A stretch of DNA of 64,000 nucleotides from SABI01 sp963677695 (GCA_963677695.2 CAXXUJ010000001.1:1364001-1428000); one strand, 5' to 3'. Counted from the stretch's first letter, positions 1 through 9,498 are shown. The notes: generated by a model from the sequence alone, not told the origin. Numbers and translations: made by a program.

Positions 1-414
1 GATACGGGCCTTCTGATAAGTCATGCGTATGATATGACCGATCAGATGCATCAGGTTGTAGCAGAGAAGATTGTCGCTGATAGACTCGATGCCAATCATG
101 GGATGATTTTTGAAAATATTGTAGCCCAGATGCTGAGGGGGAAGAGCCGAAAACTGTACTTCTACTCTAGAAAGGACATGAAGAACAGTGAAAATACTAT
201 GGAGATTGATTTTCTCATTATTGATCCGGAAAATCCAGTAAAGATATCACCAGTAGAGGTGAAATCAGGAAAACGCTATTCCTCTTCTTCTCTGAGTAAA
301 TTCTCCAGAAGATTTGGAAGCAGAATTGGAAGGCGGTTCCTTCTGCATCCGAAAGATCTCATGATCAAAGATGATGTGTATTATCTTCCGGTTTATATGA
401 CAATGTGTCTGTAA
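1..414 (+). CDS. C-terminal part of an AAA+ ATPase with DUF4143 domain (partial, 5' end outside window)
   Basis: The frame is open from base 1, so the gene begins upstream; the visible part is about 137 residues. It starts with DTGLLISHAYD, the kind of segment seen in the DUF4143 C-terminal region of bacterial P-loop ATPases, and continues with an ENIV segment, an EIDFLI element and a VEVKSGK motif. The last two form the nuclease-like PD-(D/E)xK fold half typical of these proteins. The ATPase half is not in the window. Family members are common accessory proteins of unknown role. A second DUF4143 ATPase lies at 29601-30812. The gene ends at a bidirectional terminator facing oppF. Confidence 0.75.
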   Translation, partial: DTGLLISHAYDMTDQMHQVVAEKIVADRLDANHGMIFENIVAQMLRGKSRKLYFYSRKDMKNSENTMEIDFLIIDPENPVKISPVEVKSGKRYSSSSLSKFSRRFGSRIGRRFLLHPKDLMIKDDVYYLPVYMTMCL

Positions 415-441
415 CGTCCGTATCCCAGAATTAAGAAAGAA

Positions 442-470
442 AGAGGGAGGGGCACTATACCCTTCCCTCT
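442..470. terminator. Bidirectional hairpin terminator between the DUF4143 gene and oppF
   Basis: AGAGGGA at 442-448 pairs with TCCCTCT at 464-470, and GGG pairs with CCC inside with one bulge. On the minus strand the hairpin is followed by a T/C-rich tract (TTTCTTTCTT), so it can end the opp operon. On the plus strand only a short CTATTTC follows. Both flanking genes converge here. Confidence 0.6.
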
Positions 471-491
471 CTATTTCAGCAGCTGCTGTCC

Positions 492-1505
492 CTATTCATA
501 CAGGAAGCAGGCAACCTCGTGATGTTCGTCGATTCTCTTCATCTCGGGGATGTTGCTCTTACACTTGTCCATCCGTGAAGGGCAGCGGTCATAGAAGTAA
601 CAGCCATGCCTTTCCACGTTGGGTGAGGGTACATCTCCTGTCAGTATGATTCTCTTCCGTTTCCTCTCGATCACCGGATCAGGGATCGGCGCCGCCGACA
701 GCAGTGCTTTCGTATAGGGATGGAGAGGATTCTTGTATAGGTCCGCCGAGCGGGAGAGCTCCATGATCTTCCCAAGATACATCACAGCAACCCTTGTGCT
801 TATATACTCGATGACAGCGAGGTCATGAGCGATGAAGATGTAGGTAAGGCCGAACTCTTTTTGCAGGTCATGGAGGAGGTTGAGGATCTGTGACTGGATT
901 GATACGTCAAGTGCACTGACCGGTTCGTCTGCAAGGATGATCTTCGGATTGAGGGCGAGTGCGCGGGCGATCCCGATTCTCTGTCTCTGTCCGCCGCTGA
1001 ACTCGTGTGGATAGCGGTTCTTGAAGGCGCGGTTGAGTCCGACCCTTTCCATCAGTTCCTCGACTCGATTCTCTATATCGGCCTTGCTCATCGGGGTATC
1101 AAGCATGCCTCTTTTCTTATAGATCTCGAGCGGTTCGGCGATGATCGTTCTCACTGTCATTCTCGGATCGAGAGAAGCATAGGGGTCCTGAAAGATCATC
1201 TGCAGGTCTTTTCTTGCCTGCAGGGTATTCTTCTTCGACGCATGGATGAGATCAAGTCCGTTCAGGACGACTGAACCGGAGGTGGGGGTATAGAGCTGGC
1301 TGATGGCACGGACAGTGGTCGATTTGCCGCAGCCGCTTTCTCCAACGATTCCCAAGGTCTCTCCAGGCATCAGGTCGAATGAGATGCCGTCAACGGCTCT
1401 CACTGCACCCACCTGCTTTTTCAGAAGGAGTCCGCTCTCGATGGGGAAGTGCTGTTTGAGGTCTCTCACCTCAAGGATAGGTTTTTTCATATTCATCTCA
1501 CTCAT
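492..1505 (-). CDS. oppF: Oligopeptide ABC transporter ATP-binding protein OppF
   Basis: One of the two cytoplasmic ATPases of an oligopeptide/dipeptide importer; it hydrolyses ATP to drive uptake through OppBC. The 337-residue length fits the family. Visible motifs are Walker A GESGCGKS at residues 55-62, signature SGGQR at 170-174 and Walker B IILADEP at 189-195. The C-terminal Opp/Dpp extension contains the cysteine pattern CYFYDRCPSRMDKC, which in this family can hold an iron-sulfur cluster. It is the last gene of oppBCDF, and its ATG overlaps the oppD stop by 4 bp. The N-terminal MSEMNMKKP has two further in-frame ATGs, so the exact start could be a few codons later. Confidence 0.93.
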   Translation of the reverse strand: MSEMNMKKPILEVRDLKQHFPIESGLLLKKQVGAVRAVDGISFDLMPGETLGIVGESGCGKSTTVRAISQLYTPTSGSVVLNGLDLIHASKKNTLQARKDLQMIFQDPYASLDPRMTVRTIIAEPLEIYKKRGMLDTPMSKADIENRVEELMERVGLNRAFKNRYPHEFSGGQRQRIGIARALALNPKIILADEPVSALDVSIQSQILNLLHDLQKEFGLTYIFIAHDLAVIEYISTRVAVMYLGKIMELSRSADLYKNPLHPYTKALLSAAPIPDPVIERKRKRIILTGDVPSPNVERHGCYFYDRCPSRMDKCKSNIPEMKRIDEHHEVACFLYE

Positions 1506-2518
1506 GTCGAACTCTTCTCCTTCTCATCGGCATAGAGCCAGCAGGCCACTTCGTGGGCCTCGCCGATCTTTTTCACCGGAGGATACTTATAGGTACAGAT
1601 ATCCATCTTCTTGCTGCAGCGGGGATGGAAGGGACAGCACTCGGGAAGATCAATCACGTTAGGCGGCTGTCCTTCGATGCTGTAGAGTTTCCCGTCCTGA
1701 GCCTTGTCGAGACGGGGTACCGACTGGATGAGACCGAAGGTGTAGGGGTGGGAAGGGGATGCATAGAGTTCTTCTGTCTTCGCCTTCTCTACTATCTTTC
1801 CTGCGTACATGACACACACCGTGTCACACATCCCTGCCACGACCCCGAGGTCGTGGGTGATCAGGATGACTGCCGTATCAAGTTTCTTCGCCAGTTCATT
1901 GATCAGCTCGAGAATCTGAGCCTGAATCGTCACATCAAGTGCCGTGGTCGGTTCGTCGGCTATGAGCACCTTCGCTTCGCAGCTGAGTGCCATGGCTATC
2001 ATAACTCTCTGGCGCATACCTCCGCTGAACTGGTGAGGATAGTTGTGAACTCTCTCCTCAGCTGCAGGAATACCTACGAGCTTGAGCATCTCAATCGATT
2101 TGGCAAGCGCTTCCTTCTTTGTCATCTTCTGATGGAGAAGGATCGTTTCGATCATCTGGGTCGATATTTTGAGGAAGGGATTGAGAGAGGTCATCGGGTC
2201 CTGGAAGATCATGGAGATCTCATTGCCCCTCACGTGTCTCAGTTCCTTTTCGTTCATGTGAAGAATATCTTTGCCTTCGAAGATGATCTCTCCTCCCACG
2301 ATTTTCCCCGGAGGGGACTGGATAAGACGCATGATAGAGAGGTTTGTGACTGACTTGCCGCTTCCGCTCTCTCCTACGATACCGAGTGTCTCCCCCTCGG
2401 AAAGGGTGAAGGAGATACCGTCAACTGCCTTGACGATTCCCTCATCTGTCTTGAAATATGTCTGAAGGTTCCTGACATCCAGTAATGGAGCATTTCCCTG
2501 TTTTGTAATCTTTTCCAC
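1502..2518 (-). CDS. oppD: Oligopeptide ABC transporter ATP-binding protein OppD
   Basis: Second ATPase of the peptide importer, pairing with OppF as a heterodimer at the inner membrane. Walker A is GESGSGKS at residues 49-56, the ABC signature SGGMR at 165-169 and Walker B VLIADEP at 184-190. The oligopeptide/dipeptide C-terminal domain with a CCPFHPRC cysteine motif follows. At 338 residues it has the family's usual size. It sits 11 bp after oppC and overlaps oppF by 4 bp, so the four genes are one transcription unit. Substrate range cannot be read from the ATPases and no binding protein (oppA) is in the window. Confidence 0.93.
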   Translation of the reverse strand: MEKITKQGNAPLLDVRNLQTYFKTDEGIVKAVDGISFTLSEGETLGIVGESGSGKSVTNLSIMRLIQSPPGKIVGGEIIFEGKDILHMNEKELRHVRGNEISMIFQDPMTSLNPFLKISTQMIETILLHQKMTKKEALAKSIEMLKLVGIPAAEERVHNYPHQFSGGMRQRVMIAMALSCEAKVLIADEPTTALDVTIQAQILELINELAKKLDTAVILITHDLGVVAGMCDTVCVMYAGKIVEKAKTEELYASPSHPYTFGLIQSVPRLDKAQDGKLYSIEGQPPNVIDLPECCPFHPRCSKKMDICTYKYPPVKKIGEAHEVACWLYADEKEKSST

Positions 2519-2529
2519 AGTCTCTACTC

Positions 2530-4137
2530 CTATAACTGGTTTTTGCTCTGAGGATCGAACGCATCCCTCAGTCCGTCACCGAGGAAGTTCATCGCGAAGA
2601 GGAAGATCGTCATGGCAAGGGCGGGGAAGAAGAGCTTCCACGGATAGAGGGCCATGCTGCCTACTCCGTCACCGACGAGTGATCCCCAGGAGGCGAACGG
2701 TGCGCTGACACCGAGGCCGAGGAAGGAGAGGAAACTCTCAGTCATGATGAATGCCGGTATTCTCAGAGTGGAGAAGACGATGATGACACTCAGAGAGTTG
2801 GGGACGAGGTGCTTGAATATAATGCGCCAGGTCGAGGCTCCCATCGAGCGCGCTGCTTCAATGAATTCCTGATTCTTCAGCGACATGATCTGTCCCCTTA
2901 CCATTCTCGAGACGGTCAGCCACGATATAATCGCAAGGGCGAAGAAGAGGTTGAGGATGTTCCTTCCGAAGATAGCCATGGCGATAATGACAAGGAGCAT
3001 GTAGGGAAGACCGTACATGATATCGACAATACGCATGATGATGTAGTCGACCTTTCCACCGAGGTAGCCTGCAAGGGCACCGAGGATGATACCGATAAGG
3101 ACGCTGGTGATCGTTCCCACAAAACCGATCGCGATCGATACCTGACCGCCGTAGATGATTCTGCTGAGCATGTCACGACCCTGATAATCGGTCCCGAGGT
3201 AGTAGATCCTGTCGTTGAGCCGGTTGGCTTCAACCTCCGCACTTATCGATTCGTTCAGTGAGATCTCCTCTTTCACAGGGAAGGATACGGTGTCGTCCAT
3301 AGCCATTTCTTTCAGCTGGCTGTTGGCGTCACCCACAATTTTATTGGTGATCTTGGTCAGGATGTTTGCCTTGATCAGTGCTTCCATACGCGCATCGCTC
3401 AGGCTCTCGATCTCTCTGGTAAGTAAAAGAGCATACTCATCATCAGAGAGTTCAGGACTCTGGTCCTTGATTCCTCTCAGAATTTGCTGTTCTATCTCTT
3501 TCGTGTACTGTTCGGAAAGGGCTGTTCTGTCGGTTCCCGAAAAGTCAAGGTAGACCTGAATCAGCTGCTCGGTATTGAGCGAGTTGAGCTTCTCCCTCTT
3601 CCCGGTTGCCGGATCAGTGTACCACAGAGCGTTGATCGATACCTTGAGTTCGCTTAAGAGTTTTTCCTCAATCCTCTCGATCCGACGCTGATCGGCTGCA
3701 TTGAAGGTGAATGAGCCGTCGGCAGACATCTCTCTTCCCTTCTCCAGCATATAATCCCAGACCTTGTTTGTCTCGTTTGCATCGATCCAGTTCCAGAGCA
3801 TATCATCTTCAGCCTGAGTCAGTGTCAGGCTTCCGTTTCTCCATGCCTGAGTGTACATGTCCGCCAGTTTCTTATCGAGAAGAAGCTCTCCCGCACTCTT
3901 GGTGAATGATGGGGGAAGGTTCTGGTGATCAAGGACGATCTCATCGTATGGATAGATCGGTAGGATCGGGGCGGTGAGGGCAAGGAGGATATAGATGATG
4001 ACGATGAAGATACTGATGACAGCCATCTTGTTCTTCTTCAGTCTTCTCCAGGCGTCCCGGGTGAGTGAGTTGCCGGCCACTGCCTGATTGAACTGGTTTG
4101 TAGCCTGCGGTTTCTGTTCTTTTTTCTTTGTTAACAT
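2530..4137 (-). CDS. oppC: Oligopeptide ABC transporter permease OppC with a large extracytoplasmic insertion
   Basis: Inner-membrane permease of the peptide importer. It opens with a cytoplasmic tail, TM1 at about residues 38-60 and the family PPS motif near 75. The hallmark LGTDYQGRDMLSRI segment, which usually follows almost at once, comes only at about 314. Between them lie about 235 charged, helical residues with no membrane segment, predicted on the outer face. The remaining ~220 residues hold the normal five TM helices and the EAA loop (FIEAARSMGAS). Total length is 535 against about 300 for ordinary OppC. The insertion is in frame with no sign of a frameshift. Overall assignment is firm; the insertion's role is unknown. 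Confidence 0.92.
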   Translation of the reverse strand: MLTKKKEQKPQATNQFNQAVAGNSLTRDAWRRLKKNKMAVISIFIVIIYILLALTAPILPIYPYDEIVLDHQNLPPSFTKSAGELLLDKKLADMYTQAWRNGSLTLTQAEDDMLWNWIDANETNKVWDYMLEKGREMSADGSFTFNAADQRRIERIEEKLLSELKVSINALWYTDPATGKREKLNSLNTEQLIQVYLDFSGTDRTALSEQYTKEIEQQILRGIKDQSPELSDDEYALLLTREIESLSDARMEALIKANILTKITNKIVGDANSQLKEMAMDDTVSFPVKEEISLNESISAEVEANRLNDRIYYLGTDYQGRDMLSRIIYGGQVSIAIGFVGTITSVLIGIILGALAGYLGGKVDYIIMRIVDIMYGLPYMLLVIIAMAIFGRNILNLFFALAIISWLTVSRMVRGQIMSLKNQEFIEAARSMGASTWRIIFKHLVPNSLSVIIVFSTLRIPAFIMTESFLSFLGLGVSAPFASWGSLVGDGVGSMALYPWKLFFPALAMTIFLFAMNFLGDGLRDAFDPQSKNQL

Positions 4138-4151
4138 GCTGTTCTCTCCCC

Positions 4152-5081
4152 TTACTTGTATGTGATTCTCGGGTCGAGAAGCGAATAGAGGATATCGACA
4201 ATGAAGTTCATGACGATAAGGATGACCGAATAAACAATGACGACACCAACGATCAGGGTGTAGTCACGGTTGAAACTCGACTGGACGAAGAATTTCCCGA
4301 GTCCGGGAATTCTGAAGACCGACTCGACAACGACTGAACCTGTAACGACTCCTGCGAATGCGGGGCCGAGGTAGCTGACGATGGGAAGGAGCGTGCCCTT
4401 GAGTGCGTGCTTGAAGAGGATGGTAGAGCTCTTCATTCCCTTTGCCTTCGCTGTCCTGATGTAATCGCTTCTCAGGGTCTCGAGCATGCTCGAGCGTGTG
4501 AGTCGCGCGATGGTACCGAAGTTCGCAGCAGAAAGGGTGATGGCCGGAAGGATGATGGTCACCCAGCTCCCGTCGACGGTGAACCATCCGGAGGTGGGAA
4601 CCCATTGGAGCTTCACCGCGAAGACGTACTGAAGCACCGGTCCTATGACGAACAGCGGAACCGATATACCGACAATGGCGAAGGCCATTCCCAGATAGTC
4701 AGCCCAGGTATTCTGTTTGACCGCGGCTAGTATGCCGCTCGATATACCGAAGATGACCGAGATGGTTATAGCGATCACCCCCAGGATCATTGAGTTCGGC
4801 AGCGACTGGAAGATGTAGAAGTTTACATCATGGTCGTTATACCGGTAGGAGGGACCAAGGTCCCCGCGGAGAACGTCGAACATATAGCGTCCGTACTGCA
4901 TGAGTAGAGGCTCGTCAAAGTGATACTTCGCCTCGATATTGCGTTTGATTACCTCGGGAAGGTTTCTCTCTCCGTCGAACGGACCGCCCGGCGCGAGCCG
5001 GACAATGAAGAAACTTACCGTGATAATGATGAGTAGAGTGGGTATGATACCCAGCAGCCGTTTAATGACATATTTCGTCAT
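4152..5081 (-). CDS. oppB: Oligopeptide ABC transporter permease OppB
   Basis: First gene of the opp operon: a 309-residue, six-helix inner-membrane permease forming the translocation path with OppC. It has the classic N-terminus (VIKRLLGIIPTLLIIITVSF), the APGGPFD motif and the EAA loop (YIRTAKAKGMKSS). The start is fixed by a GAGGTGAC ribosome binding site just before the ATG. About 190 bp separate it from ybaK; the upstream sequence holds only a weak TATTAT-like -10 and no convincing -35. With no substrate-binding gene adjacent, the solute receptor must be encoded elsewhere. Confidence 0.93.
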   Translation of the reverse strand: MTKYVIKRLLGIIPTLLIIITVSFFIVRLAPGGPFDGERNLPEVIKRNIEAKYHFDEPLLMQYGRYMFDVLRGDLGPSYRYNDHDVNFYIFQSLPNSMILGVIAITISVIFGISSGILAAVKQNTWADYLGMAFAIVGISVPLFVIGPVLQYVFAVKLQWVPTSGWFTVDGSWVTIILPAITLSAANFGTIARLTRSSMLETLRSDYIRTAKAKGMKSSTILFKHALKGTLLPIVSYLGPAFAGVVTGSVVVESVFRIPGLGKFFVQSSFNRDYTLIVGVVIVYSVILIVMNFIVDILYSLLDPRITYK

Positions 5082-5270
5082 CAGTCACCTCTCAGGAAAG
5101 TGGAATCATGTATCTGTACTTGAATAATACCAGACGATGGTAATACAACTTATCGAGATTTTCAAGGTTGTGACATCACCGGCACCTGCAGAGTACTCTG
5201 CCATTGTACCATCGATTCATTCATCCATGTATTATTTTTGGAGACCATGTAACATGCGCAAAGAAATTTC

Positions 5271-5744
5271 TCAGTTTTCCCATCCCTTGCACACATCCAC
5301 CCACCCATGGTGGCGTGAGAACGCTTCAAGTTCTTCGATTGTGAGTTTGACAGCGCTGTTGCCGCTACCTGCGGCAGGGTAGACTATCTCGAAGCGTTTG
5401 AGAGATTCATCGAGGAAGACCTTCACCCCCTCATTGAGTGCGAACGGGCAGACTCCTCCCGGGGCATGACCAGTCCTCTCTTCCACTTGCGCAAATGATA
5501 TCATTCTCGCTTTCGCCTCGAATGCCTCTTTAAATTTTCTGTTATCGACTTTTCCATCCCCTGCGCAGACAACGAGAATGGTATCACCGTTCAGGTCGAA
5601 CGATATTGTCTTCGCGATATGTGCCGGGAGGCAGCCGAGTGCTGCTGCGGCAAGTTCGACGGTCGCACTTGATTCGGTGAGTTCGATCACTTTATCGAGG
5701 GCGTTCAGAGAGGAAAAGTAAGCTTTTACGGTATCGAGAGACAT
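5271..5744 (-). CDS. YbaK/EbsC-family aminoacyl-tRNA deacylase
   Basis: A 157-residue single-domain protein of the YbaK/ProX family. These cytosolic enzymes hydrolyse mischarged aminoacyl-tRNAs (for example Cys-tRNA-Pro or Ala-tRNA-Pro) or act on related substrates. Family landmarks seen are AAALGCLPAHIAKTISF, which carries the conserved lysine, a DGKVDNRK segment and the glycine-rich loop GHAPGGVCPFAL. Which mischarged tRNA it clears cannot be told from sequence alone. It is transcribed alone, divergently from rimO, with 119 bp between the two starts. Confidence 0.85.
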   Translation of the reverse strand: MSLDTVKAYFSSLNALDKVIELTESSATVELAAAALGCLPAHIAKTISFDLNGDTILVVCAGDGKVDNRKFKEAFEAKARMISFAQVEERTGHAPGGVCPFALNEGVKVFLDESLKRFEIVYPAAGSGNSAVKLTIEELEAFSRHHGWVDVCKGWEN

Positions 5745-5863
5745 AGGGCCGTCCTTGTATCGGGGTGTGGGAAAAGTATAACGGAACGGGAGAACTGATT
5801 CAACGCCAGTAGTGCTTCACACCTTGACAGAGAGAGGACTCTTGCCTCAGAATTTCTGCCACT

Positions 5864-7222
5864 ATGAAAGAAGAAGATACGAAGGTGAAGAGCCTCTATA
5901 TAGAACATCTCGGATGTGCGAAGAATCAGGTTGATGCAGAAGTGATGGCTGAATCGCTTAAGGAAGACGGATATGTCTCCGTGGAGGAAGCAGCAGATGC
6001 AGATGTGATCCTGGTCAATACCTGCGGGTTTATCGAGAGTGCACGGGAGGAGTCGGTCAATGCCTTCTTTGCCCTGAAGCAGGAATTTCCCGACAAGAAG
6101 ATTCTCCTTACCGGGTGTATGGCTCAGCGGTACGCTGACAGTCTCTATGAAGAGCTTCCCGAAGCCGATGCGATCTTTGGTAACCGTGACCTCAGAGATA
6201 TCAACGAAGTGGTCCGTCAGGTGACTCAGGGAGAGCGTGTTCTTGACGTTCCTTCCTATCCCCCTGTAAACAGGGAGTACGATTCACGTGGACAGCTGTT
6301 CAACTTCCCCGGTTCGGCCTACCTGAAACTGAGCGAGGGGTGCAACCACCGCTGCCGCTACTGCGCCATTCCTCTGATCCGTGGAGGACTGAGAAGCAGA
6401 ACCGCAGAAGCGATTATCGAGGATGCGAAGCAGCTCACAAAGAGAGGAGTGAAGGAGATCAATCTGATCGCTCAGGATCTTGCAGCCTACGGTACCGATA
6501 CCCATAAGAATTCGCAGTTCCTTCCTCTCTTGGAAAACCTTGCAGGGCTTGAAGGAATCGGTATCATCCGCCTCCTCTATATCCACCCCGATGCCTTCCC
6601 CTTACAACTGTTGGATGTGATGAAGAGATTCCCTCTCATCGTTCCCTATTTTGATATTCCCTTCCAGCATGCACATCCCGATGTGCTGAAGAAGATGGGT
6701 AGGACAGGTGACAGTGACACGTATCTCTCCCTTGTTCAGAAGATCAGGGATTCCTTTCCCGAAGCCGTGATCCGTACCACCTTCATGCTCGGTTTCACTG
6801 GAGAGAATGATGAGACCTATGAAGAGCTTATCAGGTTCATCAAGGCACTCAGACCCGATTACGCCGGTTCCTTCATCTATTCGCTCGAAGAGGGGACTCC
6901 AGCCGAACACGATACAGCAGAGAAGGAACTGAAGAAGAGACTGAAGACTGCCTCAAAGAGGCAGGGTGAGATAGATGGCCTGTGCCGGGAGTTCACCCAT
7001 CAGAGTCTCGAGAAGTATGTAGGACGGAAGATGCCTGTCCTTGTAGAAGAACTGATTGAGGGGGAAGATCTCGCCCTCGGTAGAACGTACTACCAGGCAC
7101 CGGAGGTTGATGGTCTCACTGTGATAAAAGGTGAGAATCTCCCTGTCGGTGAATACATTGAGTGTTATATAGAGAAGGTGAACGGGGTCGATCTCGAAGC
7201 TGTGGCAATTCCAAGAGGGTAA
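5864..7222 (+). CDS. rimO: Ribosomal protein S12 methylthiotransferase RimO
   Basis: Radical-SAM methylthiotransferase that adds a methylthio group to an aspartate of ribosomal protein S12. The UPF0004 domain supplies Cys18 (HLGCAKNQVD), Cys54 (NTCGF) and Cys85 (TGCMAQ) for one 4Fe-4S cluster. The radical-SAM motif CNHRCRYCAIP gives Cys160, Cys164 and Cys167 for the other. A C-terminal TRAM domain (about 385-450) follows. The LGCxKNxVDxE signature separates RimO from MiaB. Length 452 is typical. The ATG used lacks a good ribosome binding site, and a GTG seven codons on is an alternative. The stop sits directly before the helicase gene, so the two are co-transcribed. Confidence 0.93.
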   Translation: MKEEDTKVKSLYIEHLGCAKNQVDAEVMAESLKEDGYVSVEEAADADVILVNTCGFIESAREESVNAFFALKQEFPDKKILLTGCMAQRYADSLYEELPEADAIFGNRDLRDINEVVRQVTQGERVLDVPSYPPVNREYDSRGQLFNFPGSAYLKLSEGCNHRCRYCAIPLIRGGLRSRTAEAIIEDAKQLTKRGVKEINLIAQDLAAYGTDTHKNSQFLPLLENLAGLEGIGIIRLLYIHPDAFPLQLLDVMKRFPLIVPYFDIPFQHAHPDVLKKMGRTGDSDTYLSLVQKIRDSFPEAVIRTTFMLGFTGENDETYEELIRFIKALRPDYAGSFIYSLEEGTPAEHDTAEKELKKRLKTASKRQGEIDGLCREFTHQSLEKYVGRKMPVLVEELIEGEDLALGRTYYQAPEVDGLTVIKGENLPVGEYIECYIEKVNGVDLEAVAIPRG

Positions 7223-7226
7223 TGGT

Positions 7227-9458
7227 ATGGGCAGAATCGATACCTACCTCGCAGAACTCAATGATCAGCAGAAGAAAGCAGTCCTGGAAAATGAAGCTCC
7301 GCTCCTCGTCCTTGCAGGAGCCGGCAGCGGGAAGACCAGGGTCATTACAACAAAGATTGTCTACGCGCTTGAGCGCCTGGGACTGCGTCCCTGGGAGATC
7401 CTTGCAGTGACCTTCACAAACAAGGCAGCTAAGGAGATGAGGGACAGGGTCTCTTCCATGTGCGGTGGCGTTGATGTCTCTGACATGCAGATCCGTACCT
7501 TTCACTCCTTCGGTGCGTGGCTTCTCAGACGCTATGGGAGTCATATAGGGCTGCAAAGCCGTTTCAGTATCTATGATGATCAGGACTCGGTCACGCTGCT
7601 GAAGAGCCTCTATCCCAAGGCAAAGCGAGTTGAGCTTTCCAGAGTTGCACGTCAGATATCACTGGCAAAGGACATGCGCCTCACTCCAGATGATGAGGAA
7701 CTGAAGAGCTACCGCTGGGGGAATGACTTCCCTGCCCAGTACCGCGCCTATGAACAGAGATTAAGGAAGGTTGGAAACGTCGATTTTGCCGATCTAATCA
7801 ACCGTTCGATTGAGCTCCTCTCTCCTTCCTATCCTGTGGCAGAGAAACTCCATCACCGCTTCAAGATGATCTTAGTGGATGAATATCAGGACTCGAACGC
7901 AGGACAGTTCGAACTCCTTAAAAGGATCGTGGGAAAGGATTCATTCATCTGTGTTGTCGGAGACGATGACCAGAGCATCTACCGCTTCCGCGGAGCGAAT
8001 GTAGGTCACATACTTACCTTCCCCGAAGTCTATCCCGGGACGAAGGTCGTCAAGCTCGAACAGAACTACCGCTCGACCGGTGAGATCCTCGATGTCGCCT
8101 CAGCCGTCATCTCCAACAACACCTCACGCCACCGCAAGACCCTGTGGACAGCAAACAAGGGGGGGAGCAAGCCCCGCCTTGTGAAGGCCACGGACGAACG
8201 AGATGAAGCCCTGAGGATCATGAATGATATAAAGAAGGATGCGAAGTACAACGAAACTGCCATCATCTATCGAACCAATGCCCAGTCGCTCACCTTTGAA
8301 ACGATGTTCCAGAAAGCGAAGATTCCCTTCCGCCTGATCGGTGCACTCAAATTCTATGACCGTGAAGAGGTCAAGGACGGCCTCGCTCTTCTCTACCTCC
8401 TGTTAAACCGAAATGATCCCATTCACTTCATGAGAATCATCAACAAACCTTCCCGAGGTCTCGGACAGGTTGCTCTCGACTCGATTGTCCGATACGCAGA
8501 GGATGAAGGAGTGGACCTGATTGATGCTGCTCTGAAAACTTCTCACAACGGGATACTGAAAGGGAAAGCGGCAAAAGGGGCGAGGGAATTCGCCATCCTG
8601 TTCGACCAGGCGCTCCAGATTCTGGAAAAGGGGAACTCCGACGTGCTCGAGTACCTGATTCGTGAATCGGGACTCCTCACCTATTATAAAGCGATGGATG
8701 AGAAGAATTCGACCGAGAAGATCGAGAATATCGGACGCCTGATAAGCACTGTCGGTGAATATGAGACAGGGTACGACGGACTTGTCGACTTCCTTGAATC
8801 TCTCACCCTCGATCCCACCACCCTCGGGAACTTCGATCCCTCGGCCGGAAGCGGGGTATCGCTTATCACGATGCACAACACCAAGGGACTCGAGTTTGAC
8901 AGAGTCTATATCACAGGAATGGAGGAGAATCTCTTCCCCTCCTCTGCAAGTGAGAGTAATGAAGATATCGAAGAAGAGAGACGCCTCTTCTACGTCGGTG
9001 TGACCAGGGCGAGAAAGCAGCTGATCTTCACCACCTGTTCGAGGCGGATGATATGGGGAAAGACGATGTACCAGATGCCTTCCCGCTTCCTTGATGAGAT
9101 CCCCGATGATCTTATCGAAGAAGAGATTCCCCCCCGTACCGATACCTCCCGCGGAAGACAGAGAGACCTGTGGGGCGCTCCTGCGGGAAATCCATTCGCC
9201 GGAGGCGGAGGCTACACCAACCCGAACATTCTGAAGACAGTCAATTCCTTCCGCAAGGAGAAACAGCAGGTACAGAAGAGGAGTCCGGGAGGGAAGTTTT
9301 CTCCCGGAAGACGTGTCTTTCACGATACCTACGGTGAAGGGGAAGTGCAGAAAGTGACCAATGTGAGAGGGAATGAACTTGTTGAAGTGCGTTTCCTCTC
9401 GGGCTCCGCCAAGACCTTTTTCGCCTCCTCAGGAGTTCTTGAGATCATAAGCGGGTGA
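7227..9458 (+). CDS. pcrA: UvrD/PcrA-type superfamily 1 DNA helicase
   Basis: 3'-5' DNA helicase of the UvrD/PcrA/Rep family, acting in repair and in clearing replication forks. Visible motifs are the Q motif (LNDQQKKAV), Walker A GAGSGKT at 31-37, motif Ia AVTFTNKAAKEM, motif II DEYQD at 218-222, motif III VVGDDDQSIYRFRGA, motif IV EQNYRST, motif V ITMHNTKGLEFDRV and motif VI YVGVTRARKQL. At 743 residues it is full length. The C-terminus carries the short Tudor-like region (GRRVFHDTYGEGEVQKV) characteristic of PcrA. It follows rimO by 4 bp. PcrA rather than Rep is chosen from that C-terminal element. Confidence 0.9.
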   Translation: MGRIDTYLAELNDQQKKAVLENEAPLLVLAGAGSGKTRVITTKIVYALERLGLRPWEILAVTFTNKAAKEMRDRVSSMCGGVDVSDMQIRTFHSFGAWLLRRYGSHIGLQSRFSIYDDQDSVTLLKSLYPKAKRVELSRVARQISLAKDMRLTPDDEELKSYRWGNDFPAQYRAYEQRLRKVGNVDFADLINRSIELLSPSYPVAEKLHHRFKMILVDEYQDSNAGQFELLKRIVGKDSFICVVGDDDQSIYRFRGANVGHILTFPEVYPGTKVVKLEQNYRSTGEILDVASAVISNNTSRHRKTLWTANKGGSKPRLVKATDERDEALRIMNDIKKDAKYNETAIIYRTNAQSLTFETMFQKAKIPFRLIGALKFYDREEVKDGLALLYLLLNRNDPIHFMRIINKPSRGLGQVALDSIVRYAEDEGVDLIDAALKTSHNGILKGKAAKGAREFAILFDQALQILEKGNSDVLEYLIRESGLLTYYKAMDEKNSTEKIENIGRLISTVGEYETGYDGLVDFLESLTLDPTTLGNFDPSAGSGVSLITMHNTKGLEFDRVYITGMEENLFPSSASESNEDIEEERRLFYVGVTRARKQLIFTTCSRRMIWGKTMYQMPSRFLDEIPDDLIEEEIPPRTDTSRGRQRDLWGAPAGNPFAGGGGYTNPNILKTVNSFRKEKQQVQKRSPGGKFSPGRRVFHDTYGEGEVQKVTNVRGNELVEVRFLSGSAKTFFASSGVLEIISG

Positions 9459-9464
9459 AACCAC

Positions 9465-9492
9465 TAGACAAAACTTCCGTTATCGATATAAT
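9465..9492 (+). promoter_or_regulatory. Sigma-70-type promoter of rplM-rpsI
   Basis: TAGACA at 9465-9470 and a perfect TATAAT at 9487-9492, separated by 16 bp, lie just after the helicase stop. Transcription would start near 9500, giving a leader of about 230 nt before rplM. Confidence 0.7.
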
Positions 9493-9498
9493 ATCACC

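Noticed and set aside
2809..3261. Open frames antisense to oppC and other strong genes
   Set aside because: Low-complexity charged translations with no ribosome binding site, fully inside well-supported genes.
5082..5270. tRNA or small RNA gene in the oppB-ybaK gap
   Set aside because: No cloverleaf or terminator-tailed structure recognised; other gaps were likewise negative for tRNA by eye.
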